Shown in pieces: positions 50,835 to 59,635 of a stretch of DNA of 64,000 nt. Position 1 is the first letter of the stretch. Every line of letters starts with the position of its first letter. The stretch spans positions 1-64,000 of the forward strand of contig NZ_JAERRF010000031.1 in the NCBI RefSeq assembly GCF_016741875.1, in the 5' to 3' direction. Origin of the DNA: Streptomyces coffeae (GTDB taxonomy: Bacteria > Actinomycetota > Actinomycetes > Streptomycetales > Streptomycetaceae). The notes under the pieces are model-generated. The model made no database searches, was not told where the DNA came from, and saw only the letters and a list, made by a program, of their open reading frames with translations. Both the position numbers and the translations under genes were made by a program.

Positions 50835-52235
50835 TCAGACCAGTGCGCGGCCGATCACATAGACGACCGGGGCGGCGGCCGCGAGCGGCAGCGCCACCCC
50901 GGCGGTCATGTGCACAAAGCGGGAGGGGTAGTCGTAGCTCGCCACCCGGTGGCCGACCAGCGCGCACACCCCGGCCGCAAGGCCCAGCACCGCGGCGTCC
51001 GTGGCGCCGGTGCCGGTGAGCTGTCCGGCCCCGGCGCCCGCGCCCGCCGCGGCGAGCAGCGCCACGACCACGGACACCGCGATCGGCAGCGGCACCGCGC
51101 GCACCAGTACGGCCACCGCCACTCCGGCCGCGCCCACCACCACGGCGTCGGACGACTCCGCGGCCGTGGCCAGGTATCCGGCCGCGATCACGGCGAGGGC
51201 GGTGGAGGCCACGGTGGCGGTCAGGCCGTACAGCCGCTCGTCCGGCGCGCTGTGGCTGCGCAGCTGGAGCACCAGCACCAGCAGCAGCCAGACCCCGAGC
51301 GTGCCGATGACCACCGTGGGGGCGTGCACCCGCTCGGTGGCGAGCAGCCCGGCGGTCGCGGCGAGCCCGCCCGCGAAGGCGAGCGCGATGCCCTGCCGGG
51401 CGGGCCACATGCCGTTCAGCCGGAACCAGCCCGCGGCCGTGACCGCCTGGAGCAGCACCACCACGACGGCGACCGCGGGGCGGCCCAGCGGCGCGGCCCC
51501 CGCGAGAGCCGCGGCGATGGCGGCGGTCAGGGCGGCCGGGACGAGACCCGGGTGGAGGATCTGGGGACGGCCCTCGGCACGGGCCTTCTCGGCGGCGGTG
51601 AGCGGCCGGGACTCCTCCTCGGACGGGGCGGGCGCTCCGGTGGACGGGTGCTCCGGACCGCCCGGGTCCGCCATGCCCGCCGGGGCCGCCGTGGCGGGCG
51701 CGGGGCCCTGGGGGCCGTGCGCGGCGAACGCGGCGGCGGGCTGCTGCTGATGGTGGTGCGGCTGCTGGTGCTGCTGGTCCCAGCCGGGGGTGTACGACTG
51801 CTGCGGGTATCCCTGCTGATGCCCCTGCTGCGCGGCGGCGTAGGGGTCCGGGTACGGCTGCGGGTGCTGCCCGTACGCCTGCTGCTGCCCGTACGCCTGC
51901 TGCTGGGCGTGACCCGGGTGTGGGGCGTGACCCTGCTGCTGGGTGTGCGGGGCGTGCTGGGCGGCGTGGGCCTGGTGGCCGTGCTGGCCGTGCTGACTGT
52001 GCTGCTGGGCCTGGTGGCCGTGGTGCTGCGGGTGCTGGCCGTGCTGGCCGCCGTACCCCTGCCCCTGCTGCGGCTGCTGCTGCCCGGCCTGGTCGTGGCC
52101 CGGGTCGTACCAGCCCTGGTCCCAGCTTCCGTACAGATCGGCGGGCGGCTGCGGTCCCCCGTACGGCGTCTCCGGGGACCCGTACGGATCAGAGGGCTCG
52201 TACGGGTTCTGCGGGTTGTGCGGCTGGTTGCTCAT
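50835..52235 (-). CDS. Membrane protein with long Gln/His-rich N-terminal tail
   Basis: A 466-residue protein. Residues about 1-40 are Pro/Tyr/Ser-rich; 45-175 are a low-complexity stretch with many Gln, His, Gly and Tyr, with short repeats such as AYGQQQAYGQ and QHGQHG. Residues 240-466 contain about eight membrane helices. No catalytic motif was recognised. It is encoded next to a MoaD-like protein gene (10-base gap, same strand). The tail may be disordered or metal-binding. Confidence 0.8.
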   Translation of the reverse strand: MSNQPHNPQNPYEPSDPYGSPETPYGGPQPPADLYGSWDQGWYDPGHDQAGQQQPQQGQGYGGQHGQHPQHHGHQAQQHSQHGQHGHQAHAAQHAPHTQQQGHAPHPGHAQQQAYGQQQAYGQHPQPYPDPYAAAQQGHQQGYPQQSYTPGWDQQHQQPHHHQQQPAAAFAAHGPQGPAPATAAPAGMADPGGPEHPSTGAPAPSEEESRPLTAAEKARAEGRPQILHPGLVPAALTAAIAAALAGAAPLGRPAVAVVVVLLQAVTAAGWFRLNGMWPARQGIALAFAGGLAATAGLLATERVHAPTVVIGTLGVWLLLVLVLQLRSHSAPDERLYGLTATVASTALAVIAAGYLATAAESSDAVVVGAAGVAVAVLVRAVPLPIAVSVVVALLAAAGAGAGAGQLTGTGATDAAVLGLAAGVCALVGHRVASYDYPSRFVHMTAGVALPLAAAAPVVYVIGRALV

Positions 52236-52245
52236 GACCTCGGGG

Positions 52246-52521
52246 TCACCCTCCTGCGAACGGCGGGAGCACCTCGACCGTGCCGCCCTCGGCCAGTTGG
52301 ATCGTCTTGTGGTCGCGGGTGCCGACGGGCGTGCCGTCGACCAGGAACGAACAGCGCATCAACACCCGCGCGAACTCCGGGCGCGCGGTGTGCCGCCGCC
52401 GGGCCGCGTCGAGCGCCTCGGCCAGCGTCGCCGCCGCGTACGGCTCCTCGGAGGTACCGGCCGCCGCGCGGGCCGCGGCCCAGTACCGGATGGTGCCGGC
52501 GGGCGCGTTCTTCATCGCCAT
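52246..52521 (-). CDS. MoaD/ThiS-like ubiquitin-fold protein
   Basis: A 91-residue beta-grasp protein: IRYWAAARAAAGTSEEPYAAATLAEALDAARRR and the C-terminal VEVLPPFAGG with the diglycine tail used for sulfur activation. MoaD carries sulfur for molybdopterin; ThiS for thiazole. ATG 52521 or 52515 may be the start. No MoaE or ThiF gene is adjacent. Confidence 0.88.
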   Translation of the reverse strand: MAMKNAPAGTIRYWAAARAAAGTSEEPYAAATLAEALDAARRRHTARPEFARVLMRCSFLVDGTPVGTRDHKTIQLAEGGTVEVLPPFAGG

Positions 52522-52640
52522 CGCGATCCCTTCCCGTCTTCTGCCGCCTCCATGATGACGGGTGCGGGCACCGGTCCGGGACCAACGGCGGCCCCGAAAA
52601 GGGCGGGCCCGGTGCCGGTGCTCTCGCTTACTGTTTCGGT

Positions 52641-54383
52641 GTGCTGGTCCGACTCATACGGGTGTATCTCAGACCCCATAACCGAACGATCATGCTGATC
52701 GTGCTGTTGCAGCTGGTACAGACGCTGGCGACGCTCTATCTGCCCACGCTCAACGCCGACATCATCGACGGCGGAGTGGTGCAGGGAGATACCGGCTACA
52801 TCCTGCGCATCGGCGGTTTCATGATCGCCGTCACCCTGGCCCAGATCGTGGGCGCCATCGGCGCCGTCTACTTCAGCGCCCGCACCGCCATGGCGCTCGG
52901 CCGGGACGTACGGGCCGCGGTCTTCGACCGGGTGCAGTCCTTCTCCGCCCGTGAGATGGGCCACTTCGGGGCGCCCTCACTGATCACCCGGACCACCAAT
53001 GACGTCCAGCAGGTGCAGATGCTGTGCCTGATGGCCTTCACCCTGATGGTCTCCGCGCCGATCATGTGCATCGGCGGCGTGATCATGGCGCTCAACCAGG
53101 ACGTTCCGCTCTCCGCGCTGCTGCTGCTGATCGTCCCGGTCCTCGGGGTCATCGTCAGCCTGATCATCCGCAGGATGCGTCCGCTGTTCCGCGGCGTCCA
53201 GGAGCGCATCGACACCGTCAACCGGGTGCTGCGCGAGCAGATCACCGGGATCCGGGTCATCCGCGCCTTCGTCCGCGACAGCCATGAGCGCGACCGCTTC
53301 ACCGGCGCCAACAGCGACCTGATGGACATCTCGCTGCGCGCCGGGCGGCTGATGGCGCTGATGTTCCCCGCGGTGATGCTGGTGGTGAACGTCTCCAGCG
53401 TGGCCGTGGTCTGGTTCGGCGGACACCGGATCGACAGCGGCGGAATGGAGATCGGCGCGCTGACCGCGTTCCTCAGCTATCTGATGCAGATTCTGATGGC
53501 GGTCATGATGGCCACCTTCATGTTCATGATGGTGCCGCGCGCCGAGGTGTGCGCCGAGCGCATCCAGGAGGTGCTGGACACCCGGACCAGCGTGGCCCCG
53601 CCGCTGGTGCCGGTCCCGCCCGCGGCCACCGGTGGCGGGCGCGGTCTGCTGGAGCTGCGGGGCGCGGAGTTCCGCTACCCCGGCGCCGAGGAGCCGGTGC
53701 TCCGCGAGATCTCGCTGATCGCCCGGCCCGGCCGGACCACCGCCGTGATCGGCTCGACCGGCAGTGGAAAATCCACCCTCCTGGGGCTGGTGCCCCGGCT
53801 GTTCGACGCGACCGACGGCAGCGTCCACATCGACGGTGTGGACGTACGCGACCTGGACACCGAGGTGATGTCGCAGACCATCGGGCTCGTCCCGCAGAAG
53901 CCGTACCTCTTCTCCGGCACCGTCGCCTCCAATCTGCGCTACGGCAAGCCGGACGCCACCGACGAGGAGCTGTGGCGGGCCCTGGAGACCGCCCAGGCCC
54001 GGGACTTCGTGGAGGCCATGGAGGGCGGGCTCGACGCCGCCATCGCCCAGGGCGGCTCCAATGTCTCCGGCGGCCAGCGGCAGCGGCTGGCCATCGCCCG
54101 CGCCCTGGTCCGCAAGCCCTCGGTCTACCTCTTCGACGACTCCTTCTCGGCGCTCGACTACGCCACCGACGCCCGGCTGCGGGCGGCGCTCGCGGACCAG
54201 ACGCGGGACGCGACCGTTGTCATCGTCGCCCAGCGGGTGTCCACCATCCGCGGCGCCGACCAGATCGTGGTCCTCGACGCCGGGCGGGTCGTGGGCACCG
54301 GCACCCACACCGAGCTGATGGCGGACAACCAGACCTACCGCGAGATCGTGCTCTCCCAGCTCACCGAGCGGGAAGCCGCATGA
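52641..54383 (+). CDS. ABC exporter half-transporter 1, degenerate Walker B
   Basis: A 580-residue membrane-plus-ATPase protein: six helices, then Walker A GSTGSGKST, Q-loop PQKPYLFSG, signature VSGGQRQRLAIARAL and Walker B VYLFDDSFSALD. The catalytic Glu position is Asp, so this half has a weak ATP site. It pairs with the next gene. The ribosome site before GTG 52641 is weak. Such heterodimers export lipids or drugs. Confidence 0.92.
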   Translation: MLVRLIRVYLRPHNRTIMLIVLLQLVQTLATLYLPTLNADIIDGGVVQGDTGYILRIGGFMIAVTLAQIVGAIGAVYFSARTAMALGRDVRAAVFDRVQSFSAREMGHFGAPSLITRTTNDVQQVQMLCLMAFTLMVSAPIMCIGGVIMALNQDVPLSALLLLIVPVLGVIVSLIIRRMRPLFRGVQERIDTVNRVLREQITGIRVIRAFVRDSHERDRFTGANSDLMDISLRAGRLMALMFPAVMLVVNVSSVAVVWFGGHRIDSGGMEIGALTAFLSYLMQILMAVMMATFMFMMVPRAEVCAERIQEVLDTRTSVAPPLVPVPPAATGGGRGLLELRGAEFRYPGAEEPVLREISLIARPGRTTAVIGSTGSGKSTLLGLVPRLFDATDGSVHIDGVDVRDLDTEVMSQTIGLVPQKPYLFSGTVASNLRYGKPDATDEELWRALETAQARDFVEAMEGGLDAAIAQGGSNVSGGQRQRLAIARALVRKPSVYLFDDSFSALDYATDARLRAALADQTRDATVVIVAQRVSTIRGADQIVVLDAGRVVGTGTHTELMADNQTYREIVLSQLTEREAA

Positions 54384-54453
54384 GCGGCCCGTCGCGAGCC
54401 CTCCGCCGCTTCCGCCGTCCGCCGTTCCCGTATGTGTCGTCGAAGGGCCGTGC

Positions 54454-56421
54454 ATGAGTACCCCGGCGCCCCGCAGAGGTCCGGCGCCCGCCGCCGGGCC
54501 CGCCCGCTTCATGGGCGGCCAGCCCACCGAGCGGTCCATGGACTTCCGCGGCTCCGGCCGCCGACTGCTGGGCAGGCTGCGCCCCGAGCGCGGGATCGTG
54601 CTGGCCGTGCTCGCCCTGTGCGCGGTCAGCGTGACCCTGTCGGTGCTGGGCCCGCTGATCCTCGGCAGGGCGACCGACCTGATCTTCGCGGGCATCATCG
54701 GGCGCGAGCTGCCCGACGGCGTCACCAAGGAGCAGGCCGTCGAGCGGCTGCGCCACGACGGCCAGGACACGCTGGCCGACATGGTCGCGTCCATGGACGT
54801 CCACCCCGGCCAGGGCATCGACTTCGGCGCGGTCGGCGATGTGCTGCTGTGGGTGCTGGCGATCTATGTGTTCGCCTCGCTGCTCGGCCTGGTCCAGGCG
54901 CGGGTGGCCATGGTGGTGGTCCAGCGGGTGGTCTTCCGGCTGCGCGAGGACGTCGAACACAAGCTGGCGCGGCTGCCGTTGTCGTACTTCGACCGGCAGC
55001 CGCGCGGTGAGGTGCTCTCCCGCGCCACCAACGACGTCGACAACATCCAGCAGACGCTCCAGCAGACCTTCAGCCAGGTCATGACCTCGCTGCTGACCAT
55101 CGTCGGGGTGCTGACGATGATGTTCTGGATCTCGCCGCTGCTGGCGCTGGTGGCGCTGGTCACCGTCCCGGTGTCGGTGGTGGTCGCCACCAGGATCGGC
55201 AAGCGGGCCCAGCCGCAGTTCGTCAGTCAGTGGAAGACCACGGGCAAGCTCAACGCCCATATCGAGGAGATGTACACCGGCCACTCGCTGGTGAAGGTCT
55301 TCGGGCGGGAGAAGGAGTCCGCGGAGCTGTTCCGCGAGCAGAACGAGAAGCTGTACGAGGCGGGCTTCAAGGCCCAGTTCATCTCCGGGCTGATCCAGCC
55401 CGCGATGATGTTCATCGGCAATCTCAACTACGTGCTGGTGGCGGTCGTCGGCGGGCTGCGGGTGGCGAGCGGCGCGCTGTCGATCGGTGACGTCCAGGCG
55501 TTTGTGCAGTACTCCCGGCAGTTCAGCCAGCCGCTCACCCAGGTGGCCTCGATGGCCAACCTGGTGCAGTCCGGGGTGGCGTCGGCCGAGCGTGTCTTCG
55601 AGCTGCTGGACGCCGATGAGCAGAGCCCGGACCCGGAGGCGGCGCCGCGGCCGGAGACCGTGCCCGGGTCGGTGCGCGGCCAGGTCGAGTTCGAGGAGGT
55701 CTCCTTCCGCTATCAGCCGGACAAGCCGCTGATCGACGGCCTCTCGCTGTCGGTGCGGCCCGGCCAGACCGTGGCCATCGTCGGGCCGACCGGCGCCGGA
55801 AAGACCACCCTGGTCAATCTGCTGATGCGGTTCTACGAGGTCAGCGGCGGGCGGATCACTCTGGACGGAGTGGACATCGCCGCGATGTCCCGCGAGGAGC
55901 TGCGCTCCCACATCGGCATGGTGCTCCAGGACACCTGGCTGTTCGGCGGCACGATCGCGGACAACATCGCGTACGGCGCGCAGGGCGCGAGCTTCGAGCG
56001 GATCGTGGAGGCGGCGAAGGCCACTTATGTGGACCGCTTCGTCCGGACCCTGCCGGACGGCTACGACACGGTGATCGACGAGGAGGGCTCCAATGTCAGC
56101 GCCGGTGAGAAGCAGCTGATCACCATCGCCCGCGCGTTCCTCTCGGAGCCGTCGATCCTGGTGCTGGACGAGGCGACCAGCTCGGTGGACACCCGTACCG
56201 AGGTGCTCATCCAGCGGGCGATGGCCTCGCTGCGGACGGGCCGGACCAGCTTTGTCATCGCGCACCGGCTGTCCACCATCCGCGACGCCGACGTCATCCT
56301 GGTGATGGAGCACGGGCGGATCGTGGAACAGGGCACCCATGACGCGCTGCTGGCGGCGGAGGGCGCGTACGCCCGGCTCTACACGGCGCAGTTCGCGGAG
56401 GCGGCGGTCGAGGCGGAGTGA
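54454..56421 (+). CDS. ABC exporter half-transporter 2, degenerate signature
   Basis: A 655-residue partner. It has an N-terminal cytosolic extension of about 40 residues, an unusual extra segment after the first helix (about 90-130, charged), six helices, Walker A GPTGAGKTT, signature VSAGEKQLITIARA (not LSGGQ) and a full Walker B ILVLDEATSSVD with Glu. Together the two halves form one consensus and one degenerate ATP site, as in TM287/288-type exporters. Confidence 0.93.
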   Translation: MSTPAPRRGPAPAAGPARFMGGQPTERSMDFRGSGRRLLGRLRPERGIVLAVLALCAVSVTLSVLGPLILGRATDLIFAGIIGRELPDGVTKEQAVERLRHDGQDTLADMVASMDVHPGQGIDFGAVGDVLLWVLAIYVFASLLGLVQARVAMVVVQRVVFRLREDVEHKLARLPLSYFDRQPRGEVLSRATNDVDNIQQTLQQTFSQVMTSLLTIVGVLTMMFWISPLLALVALVTVPVSVVVATRIGKRAQPQFVSQWKTTGKLNAHIEEMYTGHSLVKVFGREKESAELFREQNEKLYEAGFKAQFISGLIQPAMMFIGNLNYVLVAVVGGLRVASGALSIGDVQAFVQYSRQFSQPLTQVASMANLVQSGVASAERVFELLDADEQSPDPEAAPRPETVPGSVRGQVEFEEVSFRYQPDKPLIDGLSLSVRPGQTVAIVGPTGAGKTTLVNLLMRFYEVSGGRITLDGVDIAAMSREELRSHIGMVLQDTWLFGGTIADNIAYGAQGASFERIVEAAKATYVDRFVRTLPDGYDTVIDEEGSNVSAGEKQLITIARAFLSEPSILVLDEATSSVDTRTEVLIQRAMASLRTGRTSFVIAHRLSTIRDADVILVMEHGRIVEQGTHDALLAAEGAYARLYTAQFAEAAVEAE

Positions 56422-56426
56422 ACGGG

Positions 56427-56465
56427 AGCGCCGGGGCCGGGGAGGTTTTCCGGCCCCGGGCGCTC
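56427..56465. terminator. Bidirectional terminator
   Basis: A GC-rich stem around 56427-56440 and 56450-56465 with a loop containing TTTT lies between the ABC gene and the convergent hydrolase gene. Confidence 0.7.
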
Positions 56466-56490
56466 CTGGGTGCCGCGCGGCGGCGGCCCC

Positions 56491-57372
56491 TCAGGCGTGG
56501 GCCAGAGCCCAGCCCGCCACCCGCTCCAGCAGACCGTCCGGCGCCGCCGTCTCCGCATGGCCGAACCCCGGCTCGATCCACAGCTGTGTGGACGACGGGT
56601 CGGCCGCCGCCGCCAGCATCCGCGGATGGTCCAGCGGGAAGTACGGATCCCGGTCGCCGTGCACGATCAGCAGGGGAGTCGGCGCGATCAGCCGTGCGGC
56701 GGCCGCCGGCGGCAGCGGTTCGGGGTCCCAGCCGCGGCCGTCGATCCGGGTGCGCAGCCCGTAGCGGGAGACCAGCCGTCCGGCGGGGCGCGTGATCGCC
56801 CAGTGCACCCGTCGCATCGGGGCGGTTCCTCGGTAGTACCAGCGGGCGGGAGCACTCACGGAGATCACCGCATCGGCGCGCGCCTCCGTGCGCCCCTCGC
56901 GCTCCCCGCTCCCGGTTCCGTCGGACGGCTGATTTTCGCCGTTCGATCCATAGAGTGCGGCATGCCGGAGCACCACCGAGCCGCCCATCGAGAAGCCGAC
57001 CGTGGCGACCCGCCGATGGCCGAGCCGCCGGGCCCAGCACACGGCCTCGGCCAGGTCCAGCACCTCCCGGTCGCCCACCGTGGACCGGCCGCCGGACCGG
57101 CCATGCCCCCGGAAAGAGAACGTGATCACGGCCGTGTGCTGGGCGAATGCCCTCGCCACCCGCCGTAGCGCCGGGCGCTCGATCCCACCGGTGAAACCGT
57201 GTGCGACCACCAGCGCGAGGGTGTCCGCGGGGGGCGCGGCAGGTGCCGGGGACGGCTCGTAACGGGCCTCGATCGGGACCCCGTCCGCCGTCAGCAGCGT
57301 CGCCCTGTGGTCGCGCGCAGTGACCGACGGCACTGAACAACGGGCAGATCGAGCCTCTCCACCGGATGTCAT
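56491..57372 (-). CDS. Alpha/beta hydrolase
   Basis: A 293-residue serine hydrolase: VVAHGFTGG oxyanion region, TVGFSMGGSVVL nucleophile elbow with Ser, LIVHGDRDPYFP with Asp and GFGHAE with His. ATG 57372 starts MTSGGEARSARC. Substrate unknown. It diverges from glnR, with a 290-base region between them. Confidence 0.85.
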   Translation of the reverse strand: MTSGGEARSARCSVPSVTARDHRATLLTADGVPIEARYEPSPAPAAPPADTLALVVAHGFTGGIERPALRRVARAFAQHTAVITFSFRGHGRSGGRSTVGDREVLDLAEAVCWARRLGHRRVATVGFSMGGSVVLRHAALYGSNGENQPSDGTGSGEREGRTEARADAVISVSAPARWYYRGTAPMRRVHWAITRPAGRLVSRYGLRTRIDGRGWDPEPLPPAAAARLIAPTPLLIVHGDRDPYFPLDHPRMLAAAADPSSTQLWIEPGFGHAETAAPDGLLERVAGWALAHA

Positions 57373-57494
57373 GTGGGTTATTCTCTGTGAAGAGGATCCG
57401 GGCAGCGTTGCCCCCGGGTCCTTTTGTGCTTTCAGGAGCACGGTGCGCGCATGAGCGGGCACCCGCTCCAAGGGCGCGGAGCTGACCGTACGAC

Positions 57495-57566
57495 GAAGTA
57501 GCCGAAGAAGTAGCCGAAGAAGTAGCCGAGGAAGAAGCCGCAGACTCCCCCAGGCGCTGCCTGGGA
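57495..57566. repeat. 12-bp tandem repeat and dispersed hairpin upstream of glnR
   Basis: GAAGTAGCCGAA occurs three times in tandem at 57495-57530 (last copy one base off). Just after it, CCCCCAGGC-GCT-GCCTGGGAG forms a hairpin near 57545-57566 that resembles a dispersed element of Streptomyces (CCCAG...CTGGGAGGTGCCCC). Confidence 0.75.
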
Positions 57567-57605
57567 GGTGCCCCTCTCGCAAGGGACCGAGGAGGAACCG
57601 AGGTA

Positions 57606-57665
57606 ATGGGCGAGCGAAGCGTGCTCCATGTCAGGACCACAACCGAGGCGGGTGGTGGACGATGA
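57606..57665 (+). CDS. Possible upstream ORF overlapping glnR start
   Basis: A 19-codon ORF with ATG 57606, eight bases behind GAGGAGGAA (57589-57597), the best ribosome site in the region. It ends TGA at 57663-57665, overlapping the glnR ATG by three bases within ATGA. The product begins MGERSVLHVRTTT. It may couple or tune GlnR translation, or be fortuitous. Confidence 0.4.
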   Translation: MGERSVLHVRTTTEAGGGR

Positions 57666-58480
57666 GTTCCCTCCTGCTGCTGACCAACGCACTCCAGCCC
57701 TCGACGGAGGTGCTCCCCGCTCTCGGCCTGCTGCTGCACAGTGTGCGGGTCGCCCCCGCGGAGGGCCCGGCCCTGGTGGATACCCCGGGCGCCGACGTCA
57801 TCCTGATCGACGGCCGCCGCGATCTGCCGCAGGTCCGCAGCCTGTGCCAGTTGCTGCGGTCCACCGGCCCCGGCTGCCCGCTGGTCCTGGTGGTGACCGA
57901 GGGCGGTCTCGCCGCCGTCACCGCCGACTGGGGCATCGACGACGTACTGCTGGACACCGCGGGTCCGGCCGAGGTGGAGGCCCGGCTACGGCTGGCCATG
58001 GGCCGCCAGCAGATCACCACCGACGACAGCCCGATGGAGATCCGCACCGGCGATCTCTCGGTCGACGAGGCCACCTACAGCGCCAAACTCAAGGGTCGTG
58101 TGCTCGATCTCACATTCAAGGAGTTCGAGCTGCTGAAGTACCTCGCCCAGCACCCCGGCCGGGTCTTCACCCGCGCCCAGCTGCTCCAGGAGGTCTGGGG
58201 CTACGACTACTTCGGTGGCACCCGCACGGTCGACGTCCATGTCCGGCGGCTGCGCGCCAAGCTGGGCCCGGAGCACGAGTCCCTGATCGGGACCGTGCGG
58301 AACGTGGGCTACCGTTTCGTCGCTCCCGAGAAGGTCGAGCGCGCCGCGGAGGAAGCCAGGGCCAAGGCGTCGGCCGGGGGCACCGCCCGCGGCAACGGTC
58401 CGGACCCCACCGCCGGGGCCCGCGGGGACAGTGCGCGGTCCGCGGCGGAAGCGGGTACCGCACGACCCGCCAATACCTAG
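57662..58480 (+). CDS. glnR: Global nitrogen regulator GlnR
   Basis: A 272-residue OmpR-family orphan regulator. The N-terminal receiver-like domain has VILIDGRRD with the Asp of atypical GlnR but lacks the full phosphorylation pocket; the C-terminal winged helix is FKEFELLKYLAQHPGRVFTRAQLLQEVWGYDYFGGTRTVDVHVRRLRAKLG. It activates glutamine synthetase, ammonium transport and nitrate genes and crosstalks with PhoP. The last 35 residues are an Ala/Gly-rich tail. Its own ribosome site is weak (GGTGGTGG). Confidence 0.95.
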   Translation: MSSLLLLTNALQPSTEVLPALGLLLHSVRVAPAEGPALVDTPGADVILIDGRRDLPQVRSLCQLLRSTGPGCPLVLVVTEGGLAAVTADWGIDDVLLDTAGPAEVEARLRLAMGRQQITTDDSPMEIRTGDLSVDEATYSAKLKGRVLDLTFKEFELLKYLAQHPGRVFTRAQLLQEVWGYDYFGGTRTVDVHVRRLRAKLGPEHESLIGTVRNVGYRFVAPEKVERAAEEARAKASAGGTARGNGPDPTAGARGDSARSAAEAGTARPANT

Positions 58481-58504
58481 CTGGACCCGCGTAGACTGCC
58501 GCGC

Positions 58505-59524
58505 GTGGCCAAGGTGACGCGGGATGATGTGGCAAGACTGGCGGGGACCTCGACCGCGGTCGTCAGCTACGTCATCAATAACGGACCAAGGCCGGTCGCC
58601 CCGGCCACGCGCGAGCGGGTGCTTGCCGCGATCAAGGAGCTCGGCTACCGGCCGGACCGCGTCGCGCAGGCGATGGCGAGCCGCCGGACCGACCTGATAG
58701 GGCTGATCGTCCCGGACGCCCGGCAGCCGTTCTTCGCGGAGATGGCACACGCCGTCGAGCAGGCGGCCGCCGAGCGCGGAAAGATGGTGCTGGTCGGCAA
58801 TTCCGACTACCTCGACGACCGCGAAGTGCACTATCTGCGCGCCTTCCTGGGGATGCGGGTGTCCGGGCTGATCCTCATCAGCCAGGGCCCCAGCGAGAAC
58901 GCCGCCGCCGAGATCGAGGCCTGGGACGCCCGGGTGGTGCTGCTCCACGAGCGCCCCGAGGCGATCGACGACGTGGCCGTGGTGCTGGACGACATCGGCG
59001 GTGCCCAGCTGGCGGTGCGTCATCTGCTGGAGCACGGCCATGCATACGTGGCCTGCCTCGGCGGCACCGAGATAACCCCCACCGTGGGCGACCCGGTGAC
59101 CGACCACGTCGAGGGCTGGCGCCGGGCCATGCAGGAGGCCGGACGGTCCACCGAGGGGCGGCTCTTCCAGGCCCCGTACAACCGCTACGACGCCTACCAG
59201 GTCGCGCTGGAGCTGCTCTCCGGCCCCGACCGGCCCCCGGCTCTCTTCTGCGCCACCGACGACCAGGCGTTCGGTGTGCTGCGGGCGGCGCGTGAGCTGC
59301 GTATCGACGTCCCCGGGCAGCTGGCGGTCGCGGGCTTCGACGATGTGAAGGAAGCCGGGCTCACCGATCCGCCGCTGACCACGGTCGGCTCCGACCGCCC
59401 GGCGATGGCGCGGGCCGCGGTGGACCTGGTGCTGGACGACGGCGTACGGGCCGGCTCGCGCCGGGAGCGGGTCAGGCAGTTCCCGTCGGCGCTGGTGGTC
59501 CGGCGCTCCTGCGGCTGCTCCTGA
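58505..59524 (+). CDS. LacI-family transcriptional regulator
   Basis: A 339-residue LacI protein: HTH KVTRDDVARLAGTSTAVVSYVINNG, then a periplasmic-binding-like sensor domain (LIGLIVPDARQPFFAEMAHAVEQAA). GTG 58505 is 24 bases after glnR with no clear ribosome site and a TAGACT-like -10 just upstream, so it may be nearly leaderless. Target sugars unknown. Confidence 0.9.
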   Translation: MAKVTRDDVARLAGTSTAVVSYVINNGPRPVAPATRERVLAAIKELGYRPDRVAQAMASRRTDLIGLIVPDARQPFFAEMAHAVEQAAAERGKMVLVGNSDYLDDREVHYLRAFLGMRVSGLILISQGPSENAAAEIEAWDARVVLLHERPEAIDDVAVVLDDIGGAQLAVRHLLEHGHAYVACLGGTEITPTVGDPVTDHVEGWRRAMQEAGRSTEGRLFQAPYNRYDAYQVALELLSGPDRPPALFCATDDQAFGVLRAARELRIDVPGQLAVAGFDDVKEAGLTDPPLTTVGSDRPAMARAAVDLVLDDGVRAGSRRERVRQFPSALVVRRSCGCS

Positions 59525-59635
59525 CACCGAGCCGGGAGGGCCGCGGGCGCGTCCTTATCCCGGGCATACCGGTTTCTGCCGGGCTTCTCAGGCACTCCTC
59601 ACGCTGCTCTCATCTGCGCGCGACACCGTCGGACC

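Noticed and set aside
50637..52640. N-terminal extension of the first ABC exporter gene by 668 codons
   Set aside because: The extension overlaps the DUF2993, Gln/His-rich and MoaD genes on the other strand; homology begins at GTG 52641.
54361..56340. 659-codon minus-strand frame
   Set aside because: Mirror of ABC half-transporter 2, whose ATPase motifs are unambiguous.
57432..57692. Minus-strand 86-codon frame encoding Gly-Tyr-Phe-Phe repeats
   Set aside because: It arises from the 12-base tandem repeat and hairpin element, has no ribosome site and runs into the glnR start.
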